Both the position numbers and the translations under genes were made by a program. A DNA stretch of 64,000 nucleotides from G965229605 sp965229605 (GTDB lineage: Bacteria; Pseudomonadota; Alphaproteobacteria; CBDDJK01): contig OZ245892.1 in assembly GCA_965229605.1 (NCBI GenBank), forward strand, positions 2,294,001 to 2,358,000, given 5' to 3'. Below the pieces are notes generated by a model, which ran no database searches, was not told the origin of the DNA, and worked only from the letters and a program-made list of their open reading frames with translations. Position 1 is the first letter of the stretch. The number at the start of each line of letters is the position of its first letter. This document shows, piece by piece, positions 29,036-37,483 of the stretch.

Positions 29036-30184
29036 ATGCCTACAAGCAAAACTCAGTTGCATGAAATTGCCGATAATCCCGATGGTCGGCACGACACGCT
29101 TGCTGCGCGCTATTATACTGATCAAAAGGTCATGGAAGCCGAGTTAAGCGATTTGCTTTACAATGGCTGGCAATTCATCTGTCATGTGTCTGAAATAGCC
29201 CAACCGGGTGATTACTATGCCTTTACGCTGCACGGGCAAGAGTATTTTCTGGTGCGCGCCTCTGGAGGAGAACTGAAGGGCTATCACAATGTTTGCCCCC
29301 ATCGCGGGCATCGTCTGGTAGATGGCTCCGGTAAAAAGTCCCGTATCACTTGCCCTTATCACGGGTGGACCTTTGGGCTTGACGGCGCGTTGCGCGGGGC
29401 GCGAGGCATAGACCGCAAGGCCGGGCGCGGACGATACGATTTGTTGCCAATCCGGGTCGATAACCTTCTCGGCATGGTCTTTGTATCTGCCAATCTCGAC
29501 ACCGCGCCACTGGCTGACTGGGCACCGGGAATGGCCGCACAGATGTTGCGCGCCTGTCCCAATCTGCCTGACTATGTGCCCACCGGTGGTGCGGAATTTG
29601 GCCACACCTACATCTGCAACGCCAACTGGAAGGTGATGCTCGACAATTATCTGGAATGCAACCACTGCCAGATGGCCCACCCCGCGTTCAACGACATGAT
29701 GGACATTCCAAGCAGCAAATTCTCTATGTTTCCCAACTACACCTACCAGTACGCGCCAACCAGGATGAATGCCGAGAACAAAGCTTTCCCGCTAGATCTG
29801 GATCATGACGTTACTGTGGGCGAATTCTGGTGGATGTTCCCTAACATCGCCTTTGGCCAGTTCCCTGGCACGCAGAATTTCTATGTCTCACGCTTTGATC
29901 CACTCGAGCCCGGCGTGACCTCCCGCTACACCGTTTCGCTGCAACCGAAAGAACCAACCGACCCTGGCGCGCCAGAGCGAGACCGCCTACGGTCAATCTG
30001 GACGACAACTGTTGTCTCAGTTGAGGACAAAGAGCTTTGCGAAAGCGTGCAGCGCGGGATGAGCCAGCGCGCCTTCAAGCACGGTTGGTACGTGAACGAT
30101 GCCGAAGACCACGGCTTCTCGGAACATGCCATGCGCCATTTCCACGATCTATATCGGAAATGGCTAGATAAAGCCGGGATATGA
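29036..30184 (+). CDS. Rieske non-heme iron oxygenase, alpha subunit (ring-hydroxylating / choline–carnitine monooxygenase group)
   Basis: A 382-residue oxygenase. The Rieske [2Fe-2S] ligands are CPHRGH and CPYHGWTF (about residues 87 and 107). The mononuclear iron site is DNYLECNHCQMAHPAF (His at about 209 and 214, with a C-terminal Asp). This layout and the short catalytic domain (SRPBCC) are shared by aromatic ring dioxygenases and by choline, carnitine and glycine-betaine oxygenases; the ending SVEDKELCESVQRGM resembles the latter group. No reductase or ferredoxin gene is adjacent, so the electron donor and substrate are open. It lies just outside the tRNA island border. Confidence 0.85.
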   Translation: MPTSKTQLHEIADNPDGRHDTLAARYYTDQKVMEAELSDLLYNGWQFICHVSEIAQPGDYYAFTLHGQEYFLVRASGGELKGYHNVCPHRGHRLVDGSGKKSRITCPYHGWTFGLDGALRGARGIDRKAGRGRYDLLPIRVDNLLGMVFVSANLDTAPLADWAPGMAAQMLRACPNLPDYVPTGGAEFGHTYICNANWKVMLDNYLECNHCQMAHPAFNDMMDIPSSKFSMFPNYTYQYAPTRMNAENKAFPLDLDHDVTVGEFWWMFPNIAFGQFPGTQNFYVSRFDPLEPGVTSRYTVSLQPKEPTDPGAPERDRLRSIWTTTVVSVEDKELCESVQRGMSQRAFKHGWYVNDAEDHGFSEHAMRHFHDLYRKWLDKAGI

Positions 30185-30321
30185 ACGAACAAAGCAAGCT
30201 AGAACACACCTGCAACGCAGAACGGATGAATCTTATGAGTCCTGACCCTATGGCCTATAATGGATAAAAAACAGCGTAGATTGGTGAAAATTGCCTTGCG
30301 GTGTCATTTAAAATGGCTGGA

Positions 30322-30358
30322 TTGACATTTCCATTTTAAGTAATTACATTGTAGTTAC
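30322..30358 (+). promoter_or_regulatory. mazEF promoter with overlapping palindromic operator
   Basis: TTGACA (30322–30327), 17 bp, then TACATT (30345–30350). The -10 lies inside an imperfect palindrome GTAATTACATTGTAGTTAC (30340–30358; one mismatch per half). An AbrB-fold antitoxin bound here would block RNA polymerase, the usual autoregulation of such modules. Confidence 0.5.
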
Positions 30359-30374
30359 AAAGGAAGATTAATTG

Positions 30375-30626
30375 ATGAGGGCAAATATTATCCGTATCGG
30401 TAATTCTCAAGGGGTGCGTATCCCCAAGCCCATTCTGGAAAAATGCGGCTTGAAAGGGCGGGTTGAAATGAGAGTAGAGGATAATGTCCTGGTGATTGCC
30501 GCTGCGCGAGAAGTTCGTGAAGGGTGGTTCGGCGCGTTCAGGGGTATGGCCGAGCATGGCGATGATGTACCGTTGCTGAATGAAAATGATGTTTCAAGCT
30601 GGGACGAAAACGAGTGGGAATGGTAA
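30375..30626 (+). CDS. mazE: MazE-type antitoxin (AbrB/SpoVT fold)
   Basis: An 83-residue antitoxin. The N-terminal swapped-hairpin DNA-binding domain is MRANIIRIGNSQGVRIPKPILEKCGLKGRVEMRVEDNVLVI, closely fitting MazE (RWGNSPAVRIPA-like). The C-terminal acidic tail (GDDVPLLNENDVSSWDENEWEW) would thread into the toxin. The ATG at 30375 is preferred to a TTG 3 bp earlier; GGAAGA lies upstream. It overlaps mazF by 7 bp and is probably autoregulated. Confidence 0.88.
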   Translation: MRANIIRIGNSQGVRIPKPILEKCGLKGRVEMRVEDNVLVIAAAREVREGWFGAFRGMAEHGDDVPLLNENDVSSWDENEWEW

Positions 30627-30949
30627 GGACAGTCAAACGTTTTGAAGTTTGGCTTGTCACACTTGACCCGACCAAGGGTTCTGAAGTTCAGAAGACCCGG
30701 CCTTGCCTGATTGTCTCTCCTGACGAAATGAACGGTTGGCTCCGCACCATCATTGCTGCCCCCATGACGACAGCGGCGCGTTCCTATCCAACCCGCGTTG
30801 CCATCCGCTTCGACATGAAAGACGGGCAAATTGCCCTTGATCAACTGCACTGTATCGACAAAACCCGACTTGTCAAACGGCTGGGGGAAGCCCCGGAAGA
30901 TACCTGCCAAGCTGTTTCAGAAACATTGGTCGAGATGTTCACGCTTTGA
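30620..30949 (+). CDS. mazF: MazF/PemK-family mRNA interferase toxin
   Basis: A 109-residue toxin that cleaves mRNA at short sequences. Family landmarks: RFEVWLVTLDPTKGSEVQKTRPCLIVSPDEMN (catalytic arginine in KTRPCLIVS), IIAAPMTTAARSYPTRVAI with the catalytic threonine, and LDQLHCIDKTRLVKRLG. The start at 30620 lies within the end of mazE. An inverted repeat TAGAACA…TGTTCTA about 45 bp after the stop may end transcription. The module sits between the Rieske gene and the truncated start of the large plus-strand repeat. Confidence 0.9.
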   Translation: MVRTVKRFEVWLVTLDPTKGSEVQKTRPCLIVSPDEMNGWLRTIIAAPMTTAARSYPTRVAIRFDMKDGQIALDQLHCIDKTRLVKRLGEAPEDTCQAVSETLVEMFTL

Positions 30950-31050
30950 AACGCTCTCTTTGCAGATTAATTTGGAATAAGCAGGAATGACTTGTAGAAC
31001 ATTTTGTGAGTTGTTCTAATTTTGTGAATGTCCTGCTGGGCGGTATAATT

Positions 31051-31101
31051 CATAGCGCATCATATCGCGTCATAAGACCCATAGGGCACCATAGCGCATC
31101 A
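31051..31101. repeat. Short direct repeats near the breakpoint of the plus-strand adhesin copy
   Basis: CATAGCGCATCA occurs at 31051–31062 and again at 31090–31101, with degenerate versions (CATATCGCGTCATA, CCATAGGGCACCATA) between. They sit 110–160 bp before the start of the 5.8-kb inverted repeat arm. No function is evident. Confidence 0.45.
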
Positions 31102-31180
31102 AAATTAGAGCGGGTAAGGTCGTTGGAGCGTCCGCATAAAAAGTCTGGTATGCCGCAGAAACCCTGCGTTTTTTAGCAAA

Positions 31181-34100
31181 TTGAGCCCCGCGAAAACCCT
31201 CTTCACGGTTGCTATGGGCGGGCAAGGAACTGACAAGCGTATCAGCGGCGTTGCGAACGGCGCCCAATTCGTTCTCGTTACCGTTCATGACGATGATTCT
31301 GGCGGCGGCGGCGGCGGCACCGTGACCTATAAAGTGGCGGTTGATACGGCGGCTGGCGGAACCTGGACGCTGGATCTGGAATCAGACCATTTCTATCAAG
31401 GGGTCGGCAGCGTCAATACCTATAACCACGGTGATATGATCACCATCAATGCCACCGCGTATGATGATGCGGGCAATGGCACCGCCGCCCCGGCCACCGT
31501 CTTTGCCGTCAGCGAATTTGGCCCGCAGTTTGGGGGAGAAACCATCGACAATGTGCTTGGCAATCAATCCTATCGAATGAGCAATATGAAAGTCGGTGAT
31601 TTTAACGGCGATGGCTTTGATGATTTTGCCGGGATGTATCAAACCGATAATCAGGTACGCCTGTATTATACAGACGGGGTGGTTGGATCAACAAATCTGG
31701 GCGGCCAAACCAATAGGTCGGCCCGCGACTACCTTGGTGCCATGGATGTTGGTGATGCTACCGGCGATGGCATTGATGATGTGGTTTATGTCGATTCCGA
31801 CAAATATCTGATGGTTCTTCAGGGCGATGGCACCCTTCAATCCACCTATCTATCCCACCTGCCAACCGACTCGATAAGGGATATGGTGCTGTTTGATTAT
31901 GATGGCGATGGTGATCTCGACCTCGCCATCGGCACAAACTTAACCGGCAGTGGCCAGGAAATTCATGTCTATACCAACGATGGCAACGGCAATTTCATCA
32001 ACGCCTACAGCTATGAAACCAATCTTAACACCCGTGGCCTGTCAAAAGGCGATTTTAACAGCGATGGCAGGGAAGACCTGATCACCGCGACCGATCAATC
32101 AAATTATAATAACCGGCTTTTTATATCCACCAGCACCACTGATACCCCGAGCTTTGATGTAAATATCTATGCCAGTGCCAACTTTGGACCCACTTACGGC
32201 GAAGGGCTGGTGGTTGATTACCTGGGTGCTGACACCCTGAAACAGGATGTCGTGATGGGTGCTTACAGCAGATTCATTATTTTTTATGATATGGAGGCAA
32301 CCGGGTCCTATGCCTCCACCACCGATGTTTATTACGAAGGCAACGGCGAAGACCCGCACTCGATTGAACTGATGGATTATGATGGCGATGGCACCAAGGA
32401 TATTATCGCCATCTATCAGAACAACAGCTCCGAACCTTCCTATGATGCGGCGGTCTTCCTGACCAATGATGCCGGACAGATCACTGACTCCTTTATCCTG
32501 ATTGATGGCAGTGGAGAGAATTATGCCGGGGCCGCCATTCTGGATTATAACAATGACGGGATTGATGATATCCTTATTACCTCCCCCAGCAATAACCAGG
32601 ATGTGCTGGTGCTGCGCGGCGGCGCCAGCCTGCAAGCCGCAAATATCGGCACCTCCAGCGGCCCAACCGGGGTTAATCAGCTGAACGCCGAAAGCCTGAC
32701 CAGCAACGCCACCCTGTTGCTAGCGGTTGATGCCAGCACCATCGCTGTTGGCCAGACCATTGAACTGTTTGACCCGTCCGGCAACAGCATTTTCACCACC
32801 ACCACCGCTTCTGACGGGGCGGGCGGCGTGCAAGGGCTCAGCGGCAATTATCTGACCATCACCCTTGATTCTGCCGCCATGGCCGATCTTTCTGCGCTTG
32901 GTGATGGCACCCATAACCTGCGCGTTGATATGGCCGATGTCTTTCAAAATACCGCCAGTGCCGGGATAACCCTTGAACAGGCCACCACCCTGCCAACCCT
33001 TACCGTTGACGATACCGTGCTGAATGAAAACAGCCCCGGCAGCATCAGCGATGATTCGGTGCAAATTACCGGAACCAGCAGCGATGCCAATTATATTCTG
33101 GTCACCATTGCTGATGACGGTGTTGGCTCCAGCCCCAATACCGCAACCTATAAAGTCTCGCCAGATTCCACTGGCACCTGGACCCTTGACCTTGATACCG
33201 CCACCCCGCAAAGCGGCACCGCCACCACCGTTGATCAAAACGATACCTTTTCAATCACCGCCTCGGCCCACGGCGACCTTAATAACACCGGCACCACCGC
33301 CAGTGCCACCAACTTTATTGTCAGCGGCCCCGGCCCGCAGTTTGCCGAAGCCGAAACCATCGACAATGTGCTTGGCAATCAATCCTATCGAATGACCAAT
33401 ATAAAAGTTGGTGATTTTAACGGCGATGGCTTTGATGATTTTGCCGGGATGTATCAAACCGATAATCAGGTACGCCTGTATTATACAGACGGGGTGGTTG
33501 GATCAACAAATCTGGGCGGCCAAACCAATAGGTCGGCCCGCGACTACCTTGGTGCCATGGATGTTGGTGATGCTACCGGCGATGGCATTGATGATGTGGT
33601 TTATGTCGATTCCGACAAATATCTGATGACTCTCCAGGGCGATGGCACCCTTCAATCCACCTATCTATCCCACCTGCCAACCGACTCGATAAGGGATATG
33701 GTGCTGTTTGATTATGATGGCGATGGTGATCTCGACCTCGCCATCGGCACAAACTTAACCGGCAGTGGCCAGGAAATTCATGTCTATACCAACGATGGCA
33801 ACGGCAATTTCATCAACGCCTACAGCTATGAAACCAATCTTAACACCCGTGGCCTGTCAAAAGGCGATTTTAACAGCGATGGCAGGGAAGACCTGATCAC
33901 CGCGACCGATCAATCAAATTATAATAACCGGCTTTTTATATCCACCAGCACCACTGATACCCCGAGCTTTGATGTAAATATCTATGCCAGTGCCAACTTT
34001 GGACCCACTTACGGCGAAGGGCTGGTGGTTGATTACCTGGGTGCCGATACCCTGAAACAGGATGTGGTGATGGGTGCTTACACCAAATTCATGATTTTTT

Positions 34101-37006
34101 ATGATATGGAGGCCGACGGGTCCTATTTATCCACCACCGAGGTCTATTATTCCAATGGCGGCGAAGACCCGCACTCGATTGAACTGATGGATTATGATGG
34201 CGATGGCACCAAGGATATTATCGCCATCTATCAGAACAACAGCTCCGAACCTTCCTATGATGCGGCGGTCTTCCTGACCAATGATGCCGGACAGATCACT
34301 GACTCCTTTATTCTGGTTGATGGCAGTGGCACCGATTATGCCGGGGCCGCCATTCTGGATTATAACAATGACGGGATTGATGATATCCTTATTACCTCCC
34401 ACAGCAATAACCAGGATGTGCTGGTGCTGCGCGGCGGCGCCAGCCTGCAAGCCGCAAATATCGGCACCTCCAGCGGCCCAACCGGGGTGAATCAGCTGAA
34501 TGCCGAAAGCCTGACCAGCAATGCCAGCCTGGCCCTGCGGGTTGATCCCGCCACCATCGCCATTGGCCATACCGTGAAACTCTTTGACCCCTCCGGCAAC
34601 AGCATTTTCACCACCACCCTTCAAAATGACGGGTCGGGCGGCGTGCAAGGCTTAAGTGGCGATTATCTGACCCTCACCCTTGATTCTGCCGCCATGACCT
34701 CTTTGACCGCGCTGGGCGATGGCAATCATACGCTGCACGTTGAAATGGCCGATGCCTTTAACAATGGCGCCAGCACCAATATAATCATTGAACAGGCCAG
34801 CACCGTGCCAACCATCACCGTTGCTGACACCGTGCTTGGTGAAAATGGTGCGGGAAGCATCACCGATGATTCCGTGCAAATCACCGGCACCAGCACCGAT
34901 GCCGATTATATTCTGGTCACCGTGGCGGATGACGGCGGCGGCAGCAGTGCCAATACCGCAACCTATAAAGTCTCGCCAGATTCCACTGGCACCTGGACTC
35001 TTGACCTTGATACCGCCACCCCGCAAGGCGGCAATGCCATCACCACCGATAACGGCGATACATTCTCTGTCACCGCTTCGGCTCACGGCACCCTCAATAA
35101 TACCGGCACCACCGCCACCGCCAATGACTATCTGGTTGACCTCTTCGCCCCGACCCTGATCCCGCAATATGTCAATATGGATTATTACGAATTCGACTGG
35201 TACACCTTCAGCGGCTCCTATTATTACACCGGGGTGACGTTCGGCGATGTTGATGGCGATGGCAATCTTGATATGGCCATGACAACCGATGCCGATCAAG
35301 ATGCCGGGGTTTACTATGGCAAAAACGGCGGCACCTTTGATGACCAGGACGAAGTCGCAACCAGAACCTCTTACGACAGCCGCGTAACAGAACTGGTTGA
35401 TTTAAACGGCGATGGCTATGACGATATGATCATCATATCCACCCGCTATGTCTATACGGTTATGGCCAAAAACGATGGCAGCGGCTTTGAATCCACCCGC
35501 AACCAACTCTATGATTCAGGCGGCACCTATTATCTGAATGATCTGCGCGGCGCCCCCCTAAATACCGGGGACTTTAACGGCGATGGCCATATGGACTTTT
35601 CCTTCACCAATGCTTATGGCAATGAAGCCGCAGGCGGTCTTTATACCTTTATGGGCAATGGCAGCGGTACCAGCTTTGATGAACAGTTCCTGCGCATTGA
35701 AGACACCCAATATACGGTTCAGACATTCAGCCAAATGGCCGATATTGATAATGATGGCGATGCCGATATGGTCTATTTCAAAAAAGGGAAGAGTAGCCCC
35801 TATTCATTCTATCTCACCGTGACCGCTGGCCAGAATAACACCGGCACCCCCCTCGTCCAGAACTGGAGCCAGACCATTTACACCGGCTATGATAACGGCA
35901 CGATGGGAGGTCTGGAAGTCGCCGATCTTAATAGCGATGGCTGGCAGGATATCGCCGTTTTCGGTCGAAATACCCCCTATATTGATATTTATTTCAATAC
36001 CCAGGGTGGCCACTACAGCAACAGCTATAATGCCAACAGCGTCTCCGTCCTCGACCTCAATGCCATTATGGGCCGCTCCGACGTTTATCACGTTGGTGAT
36101 GTGGATTTGATGGATATTGATGGCGATGGCGATACTGATATGATACTGGGACTTTCAACAGTGAGTTCTAGCAGCGCTTATATAGATGAACAGGTGATTT
36201 TAACCCAGAATGCCGATGGCAGCTTTTCCGAATTTTCAAGCCTGACCCTTGACACCCGCATACGATCCCTCAGCACTGACTATGAACCAGGCTCTAAACT
36301 CCAGTATGAAGATTTTAATGGCGACGGCGTGCTCGATCTATTCACCTATAGTTCGATGCAGGATCCAAACAGCGATGGCTATCCTGTGCGTCTCTATTGG
36401 GGACATATCGCCACCGTCACTGGTGACGTCATCAATCAGGACAATGAAATCCTCACCGTTGCCCTTGGCGATGCCACCGCTGCCGGTGACACCCTTGTTG
36501 TCACCTATAACGGCAACCAAATCGGCACCGCAACCACGACCGCCACCGATATCTCCAATGGCTCAATGGATATCACCCTCAATAATGTCGAAAACCTCTA
36601 TAACGGCGGCAGAAACCAGCTCACCTTCACCATCTCCGATGCCCTGGGCGGCACCAACACCTATCTCCAGTCCATCGAAGTCGCCACCAATAGTGCGGCC
36701 TCCAACAGCTATATCCTCCACTTTGACGGCGAAGCAGATACCCTCACCAGCTTCACAGCTGGCGACGGCTCAGGCGGCGATAAAATGAATATATCCCAAC
36801 TCCTCACCGATGCGGGCTATACCGGCGCCATCGACTGGACAACCCTTGAATCCGGCGGATATATCGACAGAACCGATGATGGCTCCGGCAACACAATCAT
36901 CAGCGTCGATAAAGACGGCTCCGCCGGAACAACCCACAACCTCCAGCATATCGTCACCCTCAATAACACCACCGCCTCCGACCTCGACGATAACGATATT
37001 GAATAA
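31181..37006 (+). CDS. FG-GAP/VCBS repeat protein with type I secretion C-terminus; N-terminally truncated (silent) copy
   Basis: An open frame of 1,941 codons whose first possible start is a TTG at 31181; the first Met is residue 12, no ribosome site or signal is seen, and an in-frame stop lies at 31115. It begins abruptly inside a bacterial Ig-like domain (GGQGTDKRISG…DDDSGGGGGGTVTYKVAVD). Then come three FG-GAP propeller modules (from about 31530, 33345 and 35150) rich in calcium-loop motifs such as DFNGDGFDD and DYDGDGDLDLA, separated by Ig-like linkers (TATYKVSPDSTGTWTLDLD). The last ~100 residues (DGEADTLTSFTAGDG…IISVDKDG…DLDDNDIE) are a type I secretion target domain. It parallels the 3' 5.8 kb of the minus-strand giant gene, so it is probably an unexpressed donor cassette. 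Confidence 0.8.
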   Translation: MSPAKTLFTVAMGGQGTDKRISGVANGAQFVLVTVHDDDSGGGGGGTVTYKVAVDTAAGGTWTLDLESDHFYQGVGSVNTYNHGDMITINATAYDDAGNGTAAPATVFAVSEFGPQFGGETIDNVLGNQSYRMSNMKVGDFNGDGFDDFAGMYQTDNQVRLYYTDGVVGSTNLGGQTNRSARDYLGAMDVGDATGDGIDDVVYVDSDKYLMVLQGDGTLQSTYLSHLPTDSIRDMVLFDYDGDGDLDLAIGTNLTGSGQEIHVYTNDGNGNFINAYSYETNLNTRGLSKGDFNSDGREDLITATDQSNYNNRLFISTSTTDTPSFDVNIYASANFGPTYGEGLVVDYLGADTLKQDVVMGAYSRFIIFYDMEATGSYASTTDVYYEGNGEDPHSIELMDYDGDGTKDIIAIYQNNSSEPSYDAAVFLTNDAGQITDSFILIDGSGENYAGAAILDYNNDGIDDILITSPSNNQDVLVLRGGASLQAANIGTSSGPTGVNQLNAESLTSNATLLLAVDASTIAVGQTIELFDPSGNSIFTTTTASDGAGGVQGLSGNYLTITLDSAAMADLSALGDGTHNLRVDMADVFQNTASAGITLEQATTLPTLTVDDTVLNENSPGSISDDSVQITGTSSDANYILVTIADDGVGSSPNTATYKVSPDSTGTWTLDLDTATPQSGTATTVDQNDTFSITASAHGDLNNTGTTASATNFIVSGPGPQFAEAETIDNVLGNQSYRMTNIKVGDFNGDGFDDFAGMYQTDNQVRLYYTDGVVGSTNLGGQTNRSARDYLGAMDVGDATGDGIDDVVYVDSDKYLMTLQGDGTLQSTYLSHLPTDSIRDMVLFDYDGDGDLDLAIGTNLTGSGQEIHVYTNDGNGNFINAYSYETNLNTRGLSKGDFNSDGREDLITATDQSNYNNRLFISTSTTDTPSFDVNIYASANFGPTYGEGLVVDYLGADTLKQDVVMGAYTKFMIFYDMEADGSYLSTTEVYYSNGGEDPHSIELMDYDGDGTKDIIAIYQNNSSEPSYDAAVFLTNDAGQITDSFILVDGSGTDYAGAAILDYNNDGIDDILITSHSNNQDVLVLRGGASLQAANIGTSSGPTGVNQLNAESLTSNASLALRVDPATIAIGHTVKLFDPSGNSIFTTTLQNDGSGGVQGLSGDYLTLTLDSAAMTSLTALGDGNHTLHVEMADAFNNGASTNIIIEQASTVPTITVADTVLGENGAGSITDDSVQITGTSTDADYILVTVADDGGGSSANTATYKVSPDSTGTWTLDLDTATPQGGNAITTDNGDTFSVTASAHGTLNNTGTTATANDYLVDLFAPTLIPQYVNMDYYEFDWYTFSGSYYYTGVTFGDVDGDGNLDMAMTTDADQDAGVYYGKNGGTFDDQDEVATRTSYDSRVTELVDLNGDGYDDMIIISTRYVYTVMAKNDGSGFESTRNQLYDSGGTYYLNDLRGAPLNTGDFNGDGHMDFSFTNAYGNEAAGGLYTFMGNGSGTSFDEQFLRIEDTQYTVQTFSQMADIDNDGDADMVYFKKGKSSPYSFYLTVTAGQNNTGTPLVQNWSQTIYTGYDNGTMGGLEVADLNSDGWQDIAVFGRNTPYIDIYFNTQGGHYSNSYNANSVSVLDLNAIMGRSDVYHVGDVDLMDIDGDGDTDMILGLSTVSSSSAYIDEQVILTQNADGSFSEFSSLTLDTRIRSLSTDYEPGSKLQYEDFNGDGVLDLFTYSSMQDPNSDGYPVRLYWGHIATVTGDVINQDNEILTVALGDATAAGDTLVVTYNGNQIGTATTTATDISNGSMDITLNNVENLYNGGRNQLTFTISDALGGTNTYLQSIEVATNSAASNSYILHFDGEADTLTSFTAGDGSGGDKMNISQLLTDAGYTGAIDWTTLESGGYIDRTDDGSGNTIISVDKDGSAGTTHNLQHIVTLNNTTASDLDDNDIE
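31211..37006 (+). repeat. Inverted repeat arm A (5.8 kb), partner of 49815–55601
   Basis: From GCTATGGGCGGGCAAGG (31211) to the stop codon this arm is collinear with the reverse complement of 55601–49815 (5,796 versus 5,787 bp). Long stretches match nearly exactly, notably 31211–31510 and the terminal ~1.9 kb; other stretches are diverged patches. Similarity ends sharply at both sides: before GCTATGGGC, and right after the stop codon (TAA here, TAG in arm B). Confidence 0.85.
31527..34525 (+). repeat. 1,815-bp-period tandem repeat inside the plus-strand copy
   Basis: Two ~1.2-kb propeller segments (about 31527–32710 and 33342–34525) keep an exact 1,815-bp offset and are almost identical in DNA. 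Differences are clustered: MSNMKV versus MTNIKV, MVLQ versus MTLQ, and SRFIIFYDMEATGSYAS versus TKFMIFYDMEADGSYLS. The matching two modules in the minus-strand gene are far less alike, which points to recent conversion within this copy. Confidence 0.85.
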
Positions 37007-37080
37007 GCAACCCTTGAACAAATAGATAAACTCGAATATGATCAAACCTCCTGATAGACCGACCTTACCCGGAGGAAAAT

Positions 37081-37473
37081 ATGAACAAACCTCGACCCTT
37101 AACCCGTATCCTGACCGCCCTGCTGGTCGCACCGCTCTTGATGTCGGTAAACGCCTACGCCGCCGGAGACGCGTCTAAAGGAAAACGCGTCTTTAACAAA
37201 TGTAAAGCCTGCCACGTCTTCGAAGAAGGCAAAAATCGCGTCGGACCAACCCTCCATAAAATCATCGGACGCACCGCAGGAAGCCTCGACGGATTCAAAT
37301 ACTCCAAAGCCATGAAAGACTCCGGAATCGTCTGGGACGAGCAAACTATCGCAGCCTACCTCGCCGACCCGAAAGGATACATAAAAGGAAACCGCATGAG
37401 CTTCGCCGGACTCCGCAAGCAAAAAGACATCGATAACGTCATCGCCTATATCATCCAACAAGCCGGGGAATAA
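37081..37473 (+). CDS. Class I c-type cytochrome (c2/c550-like), periplasmic
   Basis: A 130-residue protein with a signal peptide (ALLVAPLLMSVNAYA, cut near residue 27) and one heme site CKACH (about residues 41–45). The distal methionine is in GNRMSFAGL, the normal position for cytochrome c2-type proteins. The mature protein of about 103 residues is a soluble electron carrier, for example between the bc1 complex and an oxidase. A GGAGGAAA ribosome site precedes the ATG. It begins 75 bp after the adhesin copy and converges on prpE. Confidence 0.9.
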   Translation: MNKPRPLTRILTALLVAPLLMSVNAYAAGDASKGKRVFNKCKACHVFEEGKNRVGPTLHKIIGRTAGSLDGFKYSKAMKDSGIVWDEQTIAAYLADPKGYIKGNRMSFAGLRKQKDIDNVIAYIIQQAGE

Positions 37474-37483
37474 CCTCTACAAG

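Noticed and set aside
31181..31213. TTG at 31181 as a genuine start of a separate secreted protein
   Set aside because: No ribosome site, no secretion or N-terminal domain, and the similarity to the giant gene begins mid-domain at 31211; a truncated copy is the simpler reading.
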